From Anopheles merus (taxonomy: Eukaryota > Arthropoda > Insecta > Diptera > Culicidae), in assembly GCF_017562075.2 (NCBI RefSeq), contig NC_054084.1:27170308-27234307 (forward strand): DNA of 64,000 nt. Reading direction: 5' to 3'. The position numbers and the translations under genes were made by a program. How positions within the stretch are numbered: the first letter of the stretch is position 1; every line of letters starts with the position of its first letter. Shown piece by piece: positions 12,701 to 26,331 of this stretch. The notes beneath the pieces are model-generated. The model had not been told where the DNA came from, made no database searches, and was given only the letters and a program-made list of their open reading frames with translations.

Positions 12701-15700
12701 GAGATCCTTCGAGGATAGGTTCGGGGCCGGGAAGTTGCTACACTGAGAATTATAGCATCGCCAAAGGCTCACCACCCCTCGGGGCAAAAAAGGAGACAGC
12801 GGAAAACGGTTCGCTCCCGCAGGAGATTTCCATTGGATTTTAGCGCATAAATCACACAACTTTCTACCACACTGGGCTCAGTCGTGTTCTAAAACTGCCC
12901 CGAAACGCCTAGCCTAGGCTGCCCGAAAAAGCTCTCCACCCCACTATCCCTCAGTTAACAGATCTCCTCCCGCCAAAATATGGGCTAAAGAGTCGTACAA
13001 AACAGCCTACAACCGAAATAAAATCAACGGACTACAGTCAACGGTTGGGAGAAAAATCTCTCTTACACGGGGAAACACCCTGTTTGCGATCGAACCGGAA
13101 GCATCGCCGATTCAACTCGTTATAAAGCGGCATAATGGCGGCAGTCTTAGATCCATCTCCATCTCTAGCACTCTTTAAACCCTTCCAGATGTTCTATCCT
13201 GCGCCATTTGGAAAACTCCAACACTCCGGTAACCTTTATCACCCAGCAAAACACACACACACACACACACCTATTGGTTGGGCTGACTGGTGAGCCAGCG
13301 TAAATGTTTAACAAGAACAATAAACCATACATTTTCCTCACGCTTTGCTTCTTCAGCGAAAATTTATCACCACCGAATGATGGATATTTATGGATTAAAC
13401 TTTTGCCTTTCGTTTGACTTTTCTCTGGGTGACTGGATGTGTGAGTGTGTGTCTGTATCCCTCCCCTCATCGTTCTCGCTACGCTGCGTTACCCCTTTTT
13501 CGGGAAGTTCCGGCAGGGCTGCGACACATCCTGCGTACTTGCAAAACGTTTACACTCGCATTTGCGTCATCTGCGCTTTTTCCCCGGTGTTGTGTCTGCG
13601 GCAGTTTGGAAAGGTTTCCAGTCTCAGTGGGTGGGGGGGGGGGTCAAAGTTTACACTCTTTTCTCATTATCTGCTGAACTAGGGTGCAAGGGGATTGGAT
13701 GGAAAGAAAAACAACCGTTTTGCGAGATCGTTTCTTTGCCCTTGCTCCAATTAGCAGCTATTTGTATAGGAAAATTCGCTTCCATTAGTCGTCGAAGATC
13801 TATGCACCACGGTGCCGGGCAGTACAGAAAAAGATAAACAACCCGTGTAATGAGCCACGTAAGCAGCGGGATAACACAACAGGAAGTTTTATCGTACAGT
13901 GGGATGAATAAAAATAGGTGCAGTAAAACAGATTTTCAAAAATACAAAAATACGATGTCTTTCCCCGAGTTACACGAATAATGCGTTCCTGAGACATTCA
14001 TGTAAGTTGAATATCACGGTTTACAGCCAAAATATAGTCAACAAATAGATATTTTTAATTTGATTTAATAAACTCTTATACAATTAAGAACTCATTTAAT
14101 AAACTTCGTGTACAATTTTTTTCATTTCTGGCTTTTTAGTAAATTCAAAATAATAGCAAAAATGCAATTTATTGTGCATTGTAGGGGAAAATTGTACTGA
14201 TTGCACTGAATTATACATTAACTATCAAAATATAAAGGATATATTAAAGACTAGCTTTTTATTAAATATTCGACAGTAAACATTACTAATAAAAATTACA
14301 TGTAAAATTTAATTCACTCAATTTTTAACATGCCTTTGCGATTTGTTTACATTTTGTAATACGGCTCCACACTGATCTTGTAAGTTTATTTCAAGAACAA
14401 AATTAAGCAAATTAGCAATACCGTTACGAATCAAATTACGTACATCTTCAAATTCCGATCATTCGGCATATGTTTATTGAATTTTATATTTTCCATATAC
14501 AGTCAGTGGCCATACCGCTTTTTAATTTTACATGATTGCCATGATGTACTAGAATCAATTAAAAATGTGTCTGATCCCTAACAATCACTCATGCAACAGC
14601 AAATAAATATTTTCTGTCGGTCACTACCAGATGCGTTCTTAGCAGTATTGCTTCAAACTGACTCCAATCCTCCGATAATTCCTATTAATCGCGTATATGT
14701 GCTTTGAAATACATCGGAATCAATCGTGGAAGTAGTTATCAACGTAAAAATAACAGTGTTTTATCATATTGTGCTCTGAATTTCATTAAACCACGTATTT
14801 CATTCTGTCCAGAATTCGAAGCAAGATTTTTTATAATTATGGTTAATTGTATAAAAATATGTTTTATATTTCAATGTCTAATAACAAGAAAACGACGATA
14901 TTTGAAGATTTATGTGACAAATGGCTTCATGGCGTAGCAGTTTTTTGGTTGTATGCATCTACGAGCACAAGAGGAAAACAGCACGCAAAACCCGTTGTTA
15001 TTAAGACCATCGATCTGTCGGTCTTGAAGGACTCCTTCACTCCGAAATGAATGTTTAGAACTTTAAACAAGTTAAACACTAAAAAGGTGTAGTGTGAGAG
15101 TGAATTTGAAGATTATAGACGAAATTTAGAGGCGGTTTGGAATTTAAAATCAAAACCTCCGCAATGTGAAACAAGAGCAGAAACTGTTCGGAATATGAAT
15201 CAAAATATTGATCTAATTTTACGTTTTTCTTATTTTGCCATTTTTCTAGTACCTAATCTATTCTAAATATTTTTTTCTCAAATGTAGAAAGTTTGCTTTA
15301 GTAAAGAGAGCTATACAGAGATTTGACCGATTAATATTGAATTAGTTACAAAATTTTCAATGCCAAAAATGCCATAATTGTCCGTAATTCGAAACAATAC
15401 GATACATCAACGTAAACAAACATCTCCAAAATACGCATTTTAATTATTACTATATTTTAATAATTACTATAAATGTACTATAAGAGAGCGCAAACAATTC
15501 TCGAAGAAAATGGTTAAAATGGTTTAACGTTTGTTCTTCTACCTTCCACTGTCCAAACCTTTTTTACAAACGTTCAAAATCAATAAAACATCGATTTCAC
15601 CCCTTTTCTTACTGTGCCTTTTGCCTTATAAATATAATCCTTGAGTACTAACTCGCACCACTTCACCCCGCGGAAGCGACAACCGATGATTTGATTGCAG

Positions 15701-18463
15701 CATTAGCTTCGTTAACAATTCTAGCTACATCTCGCTACAATTCAAGGCACGCCTCTTACATCCCCCACTTCTTTATCCCCCCTTTCTTTAGAAACAATCG
15801 AAATATATTGGAAGTGCGCAAGCAGAAGATCTCACATCCTTCTTAGCCACAAACAGCCCTTCGATTCGCTGGTGCGGAAAATCTATTTTTCGTCGCCCGC
15901 CAGCTGACATGCATGTTGAGTGATTTTTGAAGGCTGTCATACACGAACGGTGCACACATACACACACACACATCCACAGAAACGCAAACGTGCTGACGTC
16001 CGAGCTTCCGGTTACGCGAGCAGCACCTCCCGGCTTTGTTTTGCACATGAATAAGCGTGCAATTGTATCATCTGCCTGTATAGTGAGGAAAATGGGCAAG
16101 AAACACTACCTTTACTGGCAGGGTAAAATCGTTGCTGCTTGAGAGGGGTTTCTCTCTTTCTCTCCCTTTTTCCCCTTTTCGCTACATTGCTAAACACTGT
16201 ACCGCAACGGAAGCGGCGCCGTGCCGTTTTCTCTCTAAAACGTTTGTGGTTTAAGGATGAGATACGTGACTGGAATGTGTAAAGGCGCGTGAGCGCTAGC
16301 TCGAGCAAAACCCCGTGGTAGCATTTTCTACTCCTTTCGTTTCGTTAGCATTTATATATCACAAACGCCTTCCCTTAGCGTTCCAGTGACTCTGCCTGTG
16401 CCTCAGCGTTTCCAATGATAACTGATAATAAATGAGATTATTTTCCATCGCCACAGCCGCTGACATCCGTGCTAGTGAGCTAAGAAAAAGGGGTAAAGCT
16501 TTTCCCACTGAGTCGAAGCGCCTACGAAACGGATGGCGAGTTACAAAACAAACCAAAGCAACAAAAAAAACGCACCGAGTGCACCAAGGGTGACCCTCGT
16601 TATAAATGGCACTTTTCAATCTTACCCGCCACGTTCTTAATGTTTACTGTTATGATTTTAATTTGATTCCTCGCTTTTTATGAGTCGTTAAGATAATGGA
16701 AGTTGATTGGAAGTCGTCTCGGCATCATCGGCCAACGGGGTTCGTTCGTTTGGGGAAAAGTGTCAGCATTAGGGATAATCGTGGTAAGCGTCTCGGCTTA
16801 ATGAGTGTACCACCGAAACGAATCGGATTTACTGCCACCGGTACTGTTTTGGCACCGCCCGTAAAGTGTAGCTCATCTCGTAAATGGTTGTTTGTAAAAC
16901 TGTTCCAAATCAGTTTCGGGTTAATCGTAATGATGCTGCTGCTGCTACCTGGCAAAGTGTCCTTTCTCTTTGGATACCGAACTGAAGGGACACTGTCCTG
17001 TGCTGTTGGACTGTTGGCCAGCCTAGCACCACCTAGCAATCTATATTTAATGTTGTGTCCGGCGTAGCAAGAAACTCATCAGAAACTTTGGCGATACTCT
17101 GCCAGTGATTGATTTTTTTTCGAACCAAATGTTGTTTTGTGGGCTCATTTAGGCGATCTCATCAATAGCAGCACTTCGATGTGGGTGGATGTTTTGTTTG
17201 AAGATGTATTTTTTACAGCTCCACATCACGAAACATTCCACCTCCAGGCCGTTTATGTGAAAAGATTAGCTTTAATGGGATAAATTTATGCACCGTGCTT
17301 TCGAGCACCCACACCCTCAACTCTTCGTTATTGTCTTTTTTTCTCTTTTGGAAGGGGTTGTATGATGCTCCAAAGGCAACCTACTATCGTTCAATTTTCT
17401 AATGGATGCGATACTGCGATCCACGATGGAGACGCCTGGTAGCTCACAGCAAAAAAGCCATGACTCGCTGCAAATAATATTCATTAAGTAATTATTCCAA
17501 ATTGCTTGTAGCGTACAAGCGACAGGCGGATCTCCCATCGACAGTGGGTGAATCGATGCCGTAACTTACCCAACCACCCAGCACTCACACAACCTACCGC
17601 GACCATCCATGCAACAGTGATGTGGTGTAAAGATTTTCGAGATTTTCCATTATTCAAATTGCACAAACCTTTACCTCGCTCTTCGCTTAATACCGGGCCA
17701 TACCGTGGGATCGAAATTAGCAGACACCCTAGAAGCTGTGAAAGTGCAACCGAGCCAAAGTACCGACTGCACCGCAAAAGCTCTCGGTGGGCGTATGTGG
17801 GCCTGGGCGCCAACAAACACACACACACGTTCAAAGTTAACAGCAGCGCGATCCGGGTTTTGCGATAAGGATGCACTGATGCAAAGCGAACGCTTTCTAG
17901 GTATGGCTTTGCGCAGAAAGGATAAATGTCTCGCTCTTAAATCGTTCGCCAGTTCACCAGAAGCTGATTTAGTTTGCACTTCCTGGCTGCCACCTTCTCT
18001 TCCTCTTCGCCGGATTCTAGCGTATCAAAAATGCTGAAGAGGTTGATGATGTGCGGCAAAACCCCCTAGTCTGCCACCGTACCGGGTACGGGTATGACGG
18101 ATGGCAGACGGAGAAGGCACTCAAATGCACCCACTTCTCTTTGTCTCTCTCTCTTTCCGCCAAGCACCGCAAACAGTAGTGTGTCCCAATATACGATAAG
18201 TCAAAGTAAACGGGACGGCAAGAACAACAGCAATATAAGGAACGGTGGAACAGTTTGGGCAACGGTTCCGGAATTTGTGAGGAGAAGGGAGTTTCCCTCT
18301 GTTTTCCAGCACCCAGGAAGTGGCAGAAAGTACGCGCAATGGAAGCGGTTCTGCAGGACCGGAAGGAAGCAGCGAATAAAATATTCTCTCTATGTTTTAC
18401 AAGTCTTTCTCCCGCTGGCAGGTCTGGATACATGTACCCACATACACACATACATACACACAC
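9747..18463. other. Noncoding, no recognised gene
   Basis: AT-rich blocks (about 10.4-11.5 kb and 14.0-15.6 kb) alternate with GC-balanced blocks that carry CA/TG tracts (12565, 13250, 15945, 17815). A short pogo-like MITE remnant may lie near 13960-14015 (CGAGTTACACGAAT and AATGCGTTCCTGAGACATT). Open frames up to 150 codons exist but overlap frames on both strands and match no known domain. Confidence 0.4.
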
Positions 18464-18672
18464 TTCTTCTTCTTCTTCTTTGGCTCAACAACCGATGCCG
18501 GTCAAGGCCTGGCAACACACTTGTGGGGTTGGCTTTCAGTGACTTATTGATTTCCCCCCATAGCAGGATAGTCAGTCCTACGTATGGCGGCACGGTCTAT
18601 TTGGGGCTTGAACCCATGACGGGCATGTTGTTAAGTCGTACGAGTTGACGACTGTACCATGAGACCGGCTCA
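18464..18672 (-). mobile_element. SINE200-type SINE with 12-bp target duplication
   Basis: A complete copy of about 209 bp reads on the minus strand: a tRNA-like head (ATGGTACAGTCGTC, then GGGTTCAAGCCCC as B box) and an AAG-rich 3' tail. It is bounded by ACATACACACAC at 18452-18463 and again at 18673-18684, a perfect 12-bp target-site duplication. The target lies inside a CA-rich tract. SINEs of this kind are moved by a LINE reverse transcriptase acting in trans. Confidence 0.85.
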
Positions 18673-18684
18673 ACATACACACAC

Positions 18685-21600
18685 TAAGGGCTGGGTAATT
18701 CGTCCATTTCACAGTGCTGTCGGTACGTCTGCTTCACGAGACCGCATCGCCGGAACCCGGGTTGACGGGTACTGAAAAACGTCGAAATGTGGCCATGCAT
18801 CAGTGCGGATCGAAGTTGGCAAGGGGAATTTCACTCACAGCAATACACAAACGCACACATACACACAGATAGATGGGTGAAGAAACTTTGGGTTAGTGTA
18901 AGCTGTGCAGTGCGGACGTGATAATTTATCGTTGACGATAGGGGATGGGCCGTGCAGGCGGATGCAATTGGAAAAGTGCACGCTGACTGTAAATTTCAAA
19001 ACTTTTTGTTTGTAATTTTGGAAACGAGGGTAGGGTGACATTTGTACTCGCAGTTAAAGTCAAATAAAACAGCTCCATTTAAATGCATGAAATTAAATTG
19101 AACAGGTTTATTCAAATACAAATGCTGGTTGCGCGTTAACGTAACATCGATTGGGCTGGGTTCATTCACATTGAGATTCATTTAATTCATTTAATTTATT
19201 TATTACTTCCCAATAATGCGAGTAGTTGACAGCTTTTACATATAAATCATGTAGAATTATTATTAAATTGAATCAAAATGGCAAACGTAGCACTTATCAG
19301 AAATCTTTTCAAGGACGCTACTAGCAAATGTCTATCTTCAGACGATTAAAAGCAAATCAACAAAATATACTCTTAACTTCGAAAAAACAAACTACTTAAA
19401 AATGCTTTTTTCCGAAGGACTTACAAAACTGTTCAAACATAACACAAAACACATCCAATACAAGAAATACGATGAAAATTTTGCCACAAAAAAACATCAA
19501 AACTACACATAATTTGCTGCCAGCAATTTCTATTACCACTACAATCACTTTCCTCCCATTATATCTAATGATTTCTTCACACATTTCACCAACGCATACA
19601 ATCCCTTCCCATTCATAATCATTCATTTATCTCCCATCAAAACGAACCCCTTAAGGGAGCCCCATGCACCTTCACAAACAGTGGACGGAAACGTTTCTTC
19701 AGCACCTTTTTTCGCATGCTTGCTCACGCTCCCAGTGCTAAAATCCAAAAAGGGATGGTGCCGCCCAGTGCAAGATAAATTATTTTCATTTATTTCCTGT
19801 TGATTTATATGGCGAAATAAATAAATAAACACAAAACCTCGCCCTAGACTTTACGCTCCAGCTACTTTTTATGATTTTGGGGATGGGGTTTTGGTTCCCC
19901 CCTCTTACAACTCCTACATCCCCAGACAGCGGCCGTGAAGCATCTGGCGAGTTGATCTGGAGCATTTTGTTTTTGTTTTGGTTTTGTTTTGGTCTTTAAG
20001 CTTATCAGGCACTTTGACGCGCGTACGTACTGTACGGGTGGGTGCATATTACGTGCCTTACCGCTTGCATTCAATGGGCCAAGTGGTTATATTCACTGAG
20101 TGCGCGTGTGTGTGTATGTCAGTTTGGTTTGTTCTGATTTTTCCCACAGAAACCTAACCAGAACAGGGGAAGGGCCAATTTCATGGTTTTATCGAAGTAA
20201 AACCGGAGAGGGGGTGCACAACATACCCGAACATGGCAAAAAGGGCACTCGGGCCGAAAGTACACATTAAACGGGCGGAAAAAAACCAGCGATTCCCCTC
20301 AAACAAAAGCGACCTGTGATTTATTGTAATGTGCGGTATTTTTAACGTTCGTTAATAGGATGGAAGGGAATGGCATCAAAAACATACACGCACACACATC
20401 CAGACAAACATGCATGCAAAAAGGTACATCGAAAGGGGAGATTGATTCAGCGCAAGCGAACAGTGCGAATGAACAGCCAAAAATAGCTTTTGCGAAACAA
20501 TGAAACAGAAACGAAAAACACGACAGCAAGCGAAACTAAAGCGCGAGAGACACACCGCGAGTCCGGGAACCGAATTCAACGTGTGTGTTTGGGGTGGAGC
20601 GGTTTTATGTCCATGTTTTGATCCCGTTGACTCGCGTTGCCATTGCCGAATCCCCGCAGGGACATTATTTTCAATGAAAACAGGACAATTTTAATCGTTT
20701 TTCGTTTTTGCTTCCCTATGGAGCAAACCCAAGCGCACAATGTCCACAGCAAAGTGACCAATAAAATGTGCGGCTTTTGTTTTGTGAGGCTTCAGCTTTC
20801 TGGTGCTGGCAAAAAAATGAAAAGCCGGATTTGCGTTGCAATAATGCAGGCTAGTTTGGGAGTGTAATGTGAGCTGCCCCTCGAAAAAGCTCATCAAATG
20901 CGCATCAAGTTACGCATGACGAGTAAACGCGCAAACCACAGAGAGAGCGTGCCATCTTAATGCAGGTAAATACCAACAGAAGCAAGCTCATCCCATCAGA
21001 AGTACACACACACACACACTCCCGACAGCTGTGGGAAATCACTGCCCGCTAAACGCAACCTTTTGATCTGTGCGTTTGTTTGTGTAATGCGCGTTATCAT
21101 ACAGCGTGGGGGATAATTTATTCAATCAGTCCTTTGCTGACACTCTCGCATAGCCTTGTGGTAGATTGAAATTTAATTCTCAGTTGCATAAATTAACATA
21201 CCCGGCCGGATCAACACGTACCCGGTCGGATGCGTGCGCCCCGCTGCCGCGGTTCGAACCTACCTCAAAGCTGCCCTGGGAACTTGGAGGGGAGAAATAT
21301 GAAACAGCTCGCGCCCTTCGTCACGCAAACGGTCGTGCGCTCCCTTATCAAATGTCAATAATCAAAAAGCCATCCCTCCATGTGGGAACGTTTAAACTGT
21401 ACATCCTTTCACCACGGTCGTTCGCTTTTCGTTGCCCAACCCGTTTACAAAACAGTGCAGATGTTTAATGGCCGAACGGTAAAATGTATTCCGATGTAGT
21501 TTCGTTCGTCTTTGTCCGCTGCCGACTTTCATGGAAATCATTTGTCGTGTAACAATATGTGTGCTTTAGGCTACCCGGGTCCGGGAATTATCGTGGGCAC

Positions 21601-21954
21601 TGGAGCCTATTTCACGAAACGGTTGTACCTCCCGATAAGCGATTACTTGTATGAGAAGCTGGGGCAATAAAGGCCCTTTAAACGCAGTATTATTTTTACA
21701 TATTTTTGATACTTTTTAACAGATTTTAGAAGTTTTCAACCAACGTTATGCTTTAATAGTGAAATGGTCAGTATAAAAATATTCATCATCCGGATTCTAT
21801 ATATTGGACAGTTACGTTTCACAATATTGGAACATACAAAGAATTTTTTTCTGTTTGAAATTGGTAAAGGTACTTTTATAGTACTCTGTATTATATAGAT
21901 TAAATTACAAAATGTCGAGTCAACCAGTTTCTAACAATTCATGACAGATATGTA
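18685..21954. other. Noncoding, no recognised gene
   Basis: Mixed AT-rich (19.0-19.7 kb) and GC-balanced DNA with CA tracts (18855, 20385, 21003). A 100-codon plus-strand frame at 21166-21468 has no recognisable domain. I find nothing I can support as a gene. Confidence 0.4.
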
Positions 21955-22168
21955 TCTTCTTCTTCTTCTTTGGCACAACAACCGTTGTCGGTCAAGGCCT
22001 GCCTGTACCCACTAGTGAAGTGAGCTTTGCTTTCAATGACTTATTGTTACCATAGCAGGATAGTCAGTCCTACATATTAAGGCACGGTCTATTGGGGGCT
22101 TGAACCCATGACGGGCATGTTGTTAAGACGTTCGAGTTGACGAATGTACCACCAGACCGGCCCCGACA
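21955..22168 (-). mobile_element. SINE200-type SINE
   Basis: A second full-length copy in the same orientation as the one at 18464, with the tCTTCTTCTT tail complement on the left and the tRNA-like head on the right. The flanks GACAGATATGTA (21943-21954) and GACAGATATTTA (22169-22180) form a 12-bp target duplication with one mismatch. Confidence 0.83.
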
Positions 22169-22262
22169 GACAGATATTTATACTTCAACCAAAAAAATCA
22201 TTAGTTCATGAACTGTTTAAACATTTTTCATGCTGAAATTAAGCTATGCTGACGAAGTAGTT

Positions 22263-22345
22263 TGGTGTGTCGTTTTGTATGGAGTGTTGGCATGATTTCA
22301 GTCGGCAAGTGTCAAATTCCACCTTTAAAAGCTTGCTAGAATTGT
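22263..22345 (-). repeat. Dispersed repeat, partner at 43318-43392
   Basis: The core TTTTGTATGGAGTGTT, followed by CATGATTTCAG and then AAGTGTCAAA, reappears in inverted orientation at 43318-43392. This copy has lost the second arm of the palindrome that the other copy retains. Confidence 0.55.
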
Positions 22346-22689
22346 CAAATTTAAACGATTTGTTGTATACCTTTAGGAGTTTAATAGCTTGCAGAAGTGT
22401 TTTACCATCAAACAAAATAATCTAGCGATGCAAACTTGCATGTCGTATGTTTACTTATCGAAGAAATGATTATTGTTTCTGCTCCTAAATATATGCAATA
22501 TTACGATTTAAGACATTGAGGGGTAATTAGAACGGATATAATTTCAACCTTCATGCAACTAGACAAAAAAACACTTTAAAACTATTATCCAAAATTTTTA
22601 GCAAAAAAGCAATATAAGGACATTTCAAGTACATCAATTCGGGATATAAATCTAGCAAATAACTTTCTGAAGGTAATATTTGCTTTACT

Positions 22690-22832
22690 ACTAATTGGCG
22701 TCTTTCGAGACCTAGTCAATGCCACACAGTCACATAGTCAGTCCTTGCCACGGGGAGAAGATCCATGCTAGGATTGAACCCACGACCGGCTTGTTGTTAA
22801 GTCGTACGAGTTGACTGTACCATGGAACAGCC
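22690..22832 (-). mobile_element. tRNA-like SINE, diverged
   Basis: The minus strand has a head like the SINE200 copies (ATGGTACAGTCAACTCG, then GGGTTCAATCC as B box). The body is different and shorter. It appears to be a related SINE family or an old copy. Confidence 0.6.
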
Positions 22833-24797
22833 CTTACCTCCACTTTTAATGTTTTTCGATGATATTTTTTTAGTTTAATTGTTACTGAAATAAAACCTTA
22901 AACAACTTTTGCAGTTTGCAAACTCCAAAGCCATCAAAACAGTTTTGGGTCGTAATTTTAATTAAGCGCGGTTATTAAATACCTTTTGTTTAAGTTGTGT
23001 AATCATAGCTGTGATTGCTTCTACCACTCAGAGCATGTAACATTTCTTATGAAAACCGTCCCCTAAAGCATCGATTGACTATCCAGTTACGTTCTGCTAT
23101 ACGTCCAACAAGGAACAGCACAAGCCCTGATGCCAAAGAAGGGCACTGAAGAGTGCTTTCATAACGGTATCTAAAGCTGTCCATTTTGCACCACTGTCCC
23201 GTATTTCCTTTCGAATTCTTGCACGTATCAGCCGCAACCGAAAGATCCCTCCCCCTTGGAGGAGTACTCACCGGTAGGAAAACAATACTGACATTTCTTG
23301 CTGCCACTGTAACAGACCGGACATCACACCGGCGGGCCGGTCAATCCTCCAGGAATAGGGCTGTGAAGACACCGGAGCGCTTCCTCACCGTCGTCCGCAT
23401 GTTAATGTCGGGTTGGACAATTAACGTCAAAATTATCCTGTAAATATATATGACAGCAACCGGACCGGTGACATCTTGATGGTTGGCTACCCCCTTTGGG
23501 AGTGCGGCGAAGTCTGACTAACACGCACACACACACACAAACCCACAGCGAATGGAAAGAGATCCGTTTCAACGTCGTCTTGGTCGTCACCACCGTCATC
23601 TACACCGCTGTCATTGTCGAGCAAGACAAAAAGCCAGCAGGGTAATCCCCTGGTTCTGGCTCACACACACACACACACGCGCGCGCCGGTTGTTTGCGGA
23701 TTCCACCACCTCGGGGTAATGATGACGATGATAGCCGAGCGTTGATGCGGATGTTAGTCGGTGCACGGCCGTGGAAAGCGAGATTTAACGGCAGCGCTGC
23801 CAAGATTGGTACGTTCATATTAATTAAGTGTACACTCCGGGAAAACGGGCGCAAAATTATCTTCTTCACTGTAAGTGCAAGTTATTTGCTTCACCGAGCC
23901 CACCGAGCGAAATCGCCCCTTTTTGCTACCTTGCTCTCTACCGGAACATAAGGGATAAGTGATAATAATTTCATTTAGCCAGAGCCCGCTTGAATGTATA
24001 TTTCTGCAGCAGTAAAGTATTGTCGCCGCTGGGAAGCAGAAGGAAAAGTGTGCGTGTGCCTTTTCTTCCTGCTTCTCGCAGGAGTTTTCCTCAATTGTAT
24101 CCTCTCCTCCCACGAAGGACACTAATTGTGAATCATCTTTAGGCGTCCGAAGGTAATGTCCTTGCTAGTTAGTTAGGGCGGCTCATTCACAGCTACCGTA
24201 ATGACAGGAAGCAGCAAAACGGTTGATGGGGATTTTTTTTTTTTTTTTGGAGGGACTGAAATCATTCCGACAACGGCAATTCAAAGGTAATATGAAACAA
24301 TTTACACATAATTGGGCCAGCGAGCGAGCGAACAAGGACATAAATAGTTAGTGAAAATGCTGCTGCTATATGTGTGTGTGTGTGAGTGCGTTGATGAAGG
24401 ATAAGTTTCATTGGGGCATTCGCTTCACTTATCTTATTTGCAGCATATTTTAAACAAATTATAAACTTGATAATAGTAGAAGTGGCAAAAGTGGGGCAGT
24501 AAAGATGAATACGTTGCCATCAACAAGCTGCTGCTGCTTCGTGAAGCTCGGCGACACGAACAGTGTAACAAGTAACAAACCTTGTCACCGTTGGCAACCC
24601 GCAGCGCTGTTGCCCTGCCCTGCAAAGCTGCAACTCCGGTCTTATCGGTGACGATCAGGTTAGAAAGAAAATGGATCGCTTACGGGGCTAAGTAACTTTG
24701 TTCTTCTGCAAGAAGCTGACGAGCTGTGTGGCATAGCGGGTCACTCAAAACAGCACTTTCGCCAACTTTCTAACGCTTTCCTTCCGTGTTTTCACAG
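22833..24797. other. Noncoding, no recognised gene
   Basis: GC-balanced DNA with CA tracts at 23520 and 23663 and a T-run near 24232. An 86-codon minus-strand frame (23047-23307) is preceded by an acceptor-like GTTACAG and contains a consensus donor (GTGAGTAC), but no domain is recognisable. The last 30 bases form a strong acceptor for the candidate exon that starts at 24798. Confidence 0.4.
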
Positions 24798-25397
24798 TTT
24801 ACTTCGTTATGGCGCTCGCCGGAGTAGCACTGGATGACACGTTGGCACACAGGTAAGTCTGGACAAGTGGGAAAAAGTTGCACGTTATAAAATTAATTAA
24901 AATTTCTTCCAGGGAACAACAAAAGAAAAACAACGAGCGAACCCCATCCGGGAAGCTTCCCGCTTGCCAGCCCTCGGTCAGCCGGCGACCGAACGCAAAA
25001 GGTGATGATGAAACGCTGAATAAAAGATCGCCAACTTTTAGCTGGCACGACCGATAAAGTGGTCGATAGCCCGGCTGTAGTGTCGGTTTTAATGGATGAA
25101 GTGGTTTCCTGGGCAAGGTTTTCTTCTCCTATTTTTCTTTAAGCACTTTTTACTCTTCCTGCAGTGCGCGCGGAGATCGTGACGAAAAATGGAGCCTTAT
25201 CACGCGATACAACAAGCCACAATTACCAGTTAGCCGGACAGCGTCGTTCAGCTCGGTGTCAGCTACTTCAATTATTGACTGTAGCTTTTAAGGAGTTTTT
25301 TTGTTGCTTTTTTATTCAAAAAATATTCCCTCTTCCTAACCTCCTCCTCTCTTCAACCGAATTGCAGTGGTTGGAGAACAATGAAACAAATAATTAA
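24798..25397 (+). CDS. Candidate three-exon gene, unknown protein
   Basis: The splice signals are good and phase-consistent. The acceptor TTTCTAACGCTTTCCTTCC...TTTTCACAG opens exon 24798-24852, which ends at a GTAAGT donor. A 60-bp intron ending TTTCTTCCAG leads to exon 24913-25001. A further intron (25002-25164), with weak donor GTGATG and strong acceptor ACTCTTCCTGCAG, leads to an open frame starting at 25165. The single open frame contains MALAGVALDDTLAHR, then PSGKLPACQPSVSRRPNAK, then RAEIVTKNGALSRD. The last part, after about 25280, is pyrimidine-rich and probably not coding. If the third exon is not used, the second would end at a stop near 25057. No family is recognised. Confidence 0.3.
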
Positions 25398-26169
25398 AAT
25401 CAAAATCATTAACTTCACCCTTGGGACGTGGGCAAAGACGCTTTCGGCTTTTCGAGGGTCCTTGACAGCGCAGGATAACGCACAGATAGGGAAGCGCTTT
25501 CACACATACATACACACACACATACACGCACACAAAACTCACCTTGTCGTCGAGAAAGTAATGGCAGAAAGTAACTCCACCCTCAAGTGACAACCAAACC
25601 TCGGCAGCGAGAATAGTGGTTATGGAAAGCGCAAAAAATTAATGATCCACGCGATTGGATAGAATGACCCCCGCTGCTACGGGGCTCGTAGGTTTTCGCC
25701 TGCCTGGTGGGCATGGCATGAAATGAAAGGAAAGCAGCGTCCGTGCTATGGAGGACGATAATGACCGTCGGTGCTGCTGATGATGATGACGCTGATGATG
25801 ATTATTATTTTCCGTTCGATTCTCCGTTCGGTGCTCAACGGTCCTGATGAGCCTGTCTGAAGAGCGTTTTTTCTCTCGATTTTGCTTTCGCATTACTTAT
25901 TTTTTGCCTACATACTTCCCACTCTGGAATTGAACTCACAGTGGAAATCAAATGCTTCAAGCAACAGCAGCTGAGCGTAGGATTGGTTACTTATCGCTTA
26001 TGGAGCGATTTTTCTTTCTTTCTTTCGTTTGCTTAACGTTGGCTTATGGAAGGAATGATGATAATTAGTTTTGTTGTTTTAATACGAGATTTGTGTTTAG
26101 ACACAATAGCTAGACATTAATTTTGGATATACATGTAATGTTTTTCACTATGATAGAGTATAAAATGTA
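25398..26169. other. Noncoding, no recognised gene
   Basis: CA tract near 25500 and GAT/GAC repeats near 25780. A minus-strand donor-like GACAAG|GTGAGT occurs at about 25553, but no exon is convincing. Confidence 0.4.
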
Positions 26170-26217
26170 TCTTCTTCTTTCTCTTTGGCTCAACAACCGT
26201 TGTCGGTCAAGGCCAGT
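26170..26217 (-). mobile_element. Truncated SINE200 fragment
   Basis: Only the tail-side part is present (CTTTGGCTCAACAACCGTTG and TCGGTCAAGGCC on the plus strand). The tRNA-like head is missing, so this is an end fragment of a SINE copy. Confidence 0.65.
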
Positions 26218-26331
26218 GCTGTTAGCGGTGACATGCTTTGACATGAAATTGCCTACTTTAACACGATTTGAAGCGTCGCATTTAGTTTACACTCTTTTAT
26301 TCTCCAGTCAAGCAAAAACATGTCGTTAGAT

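Noticed and set aside
17484..17876. 130-codon minus-strand frame with a signal-peptide-like start
   Set aside because: The Cys/Val stretch comes from a TG tract, and the rest shows no domain. A GTAAGT donor nearby is not enough.
21240..21262. tRNA-like phrase GGTTCGAACCTACC
   Set aside because: There is no A box at the right distance and no cloverleaf could be drawn. It is taken as chance.
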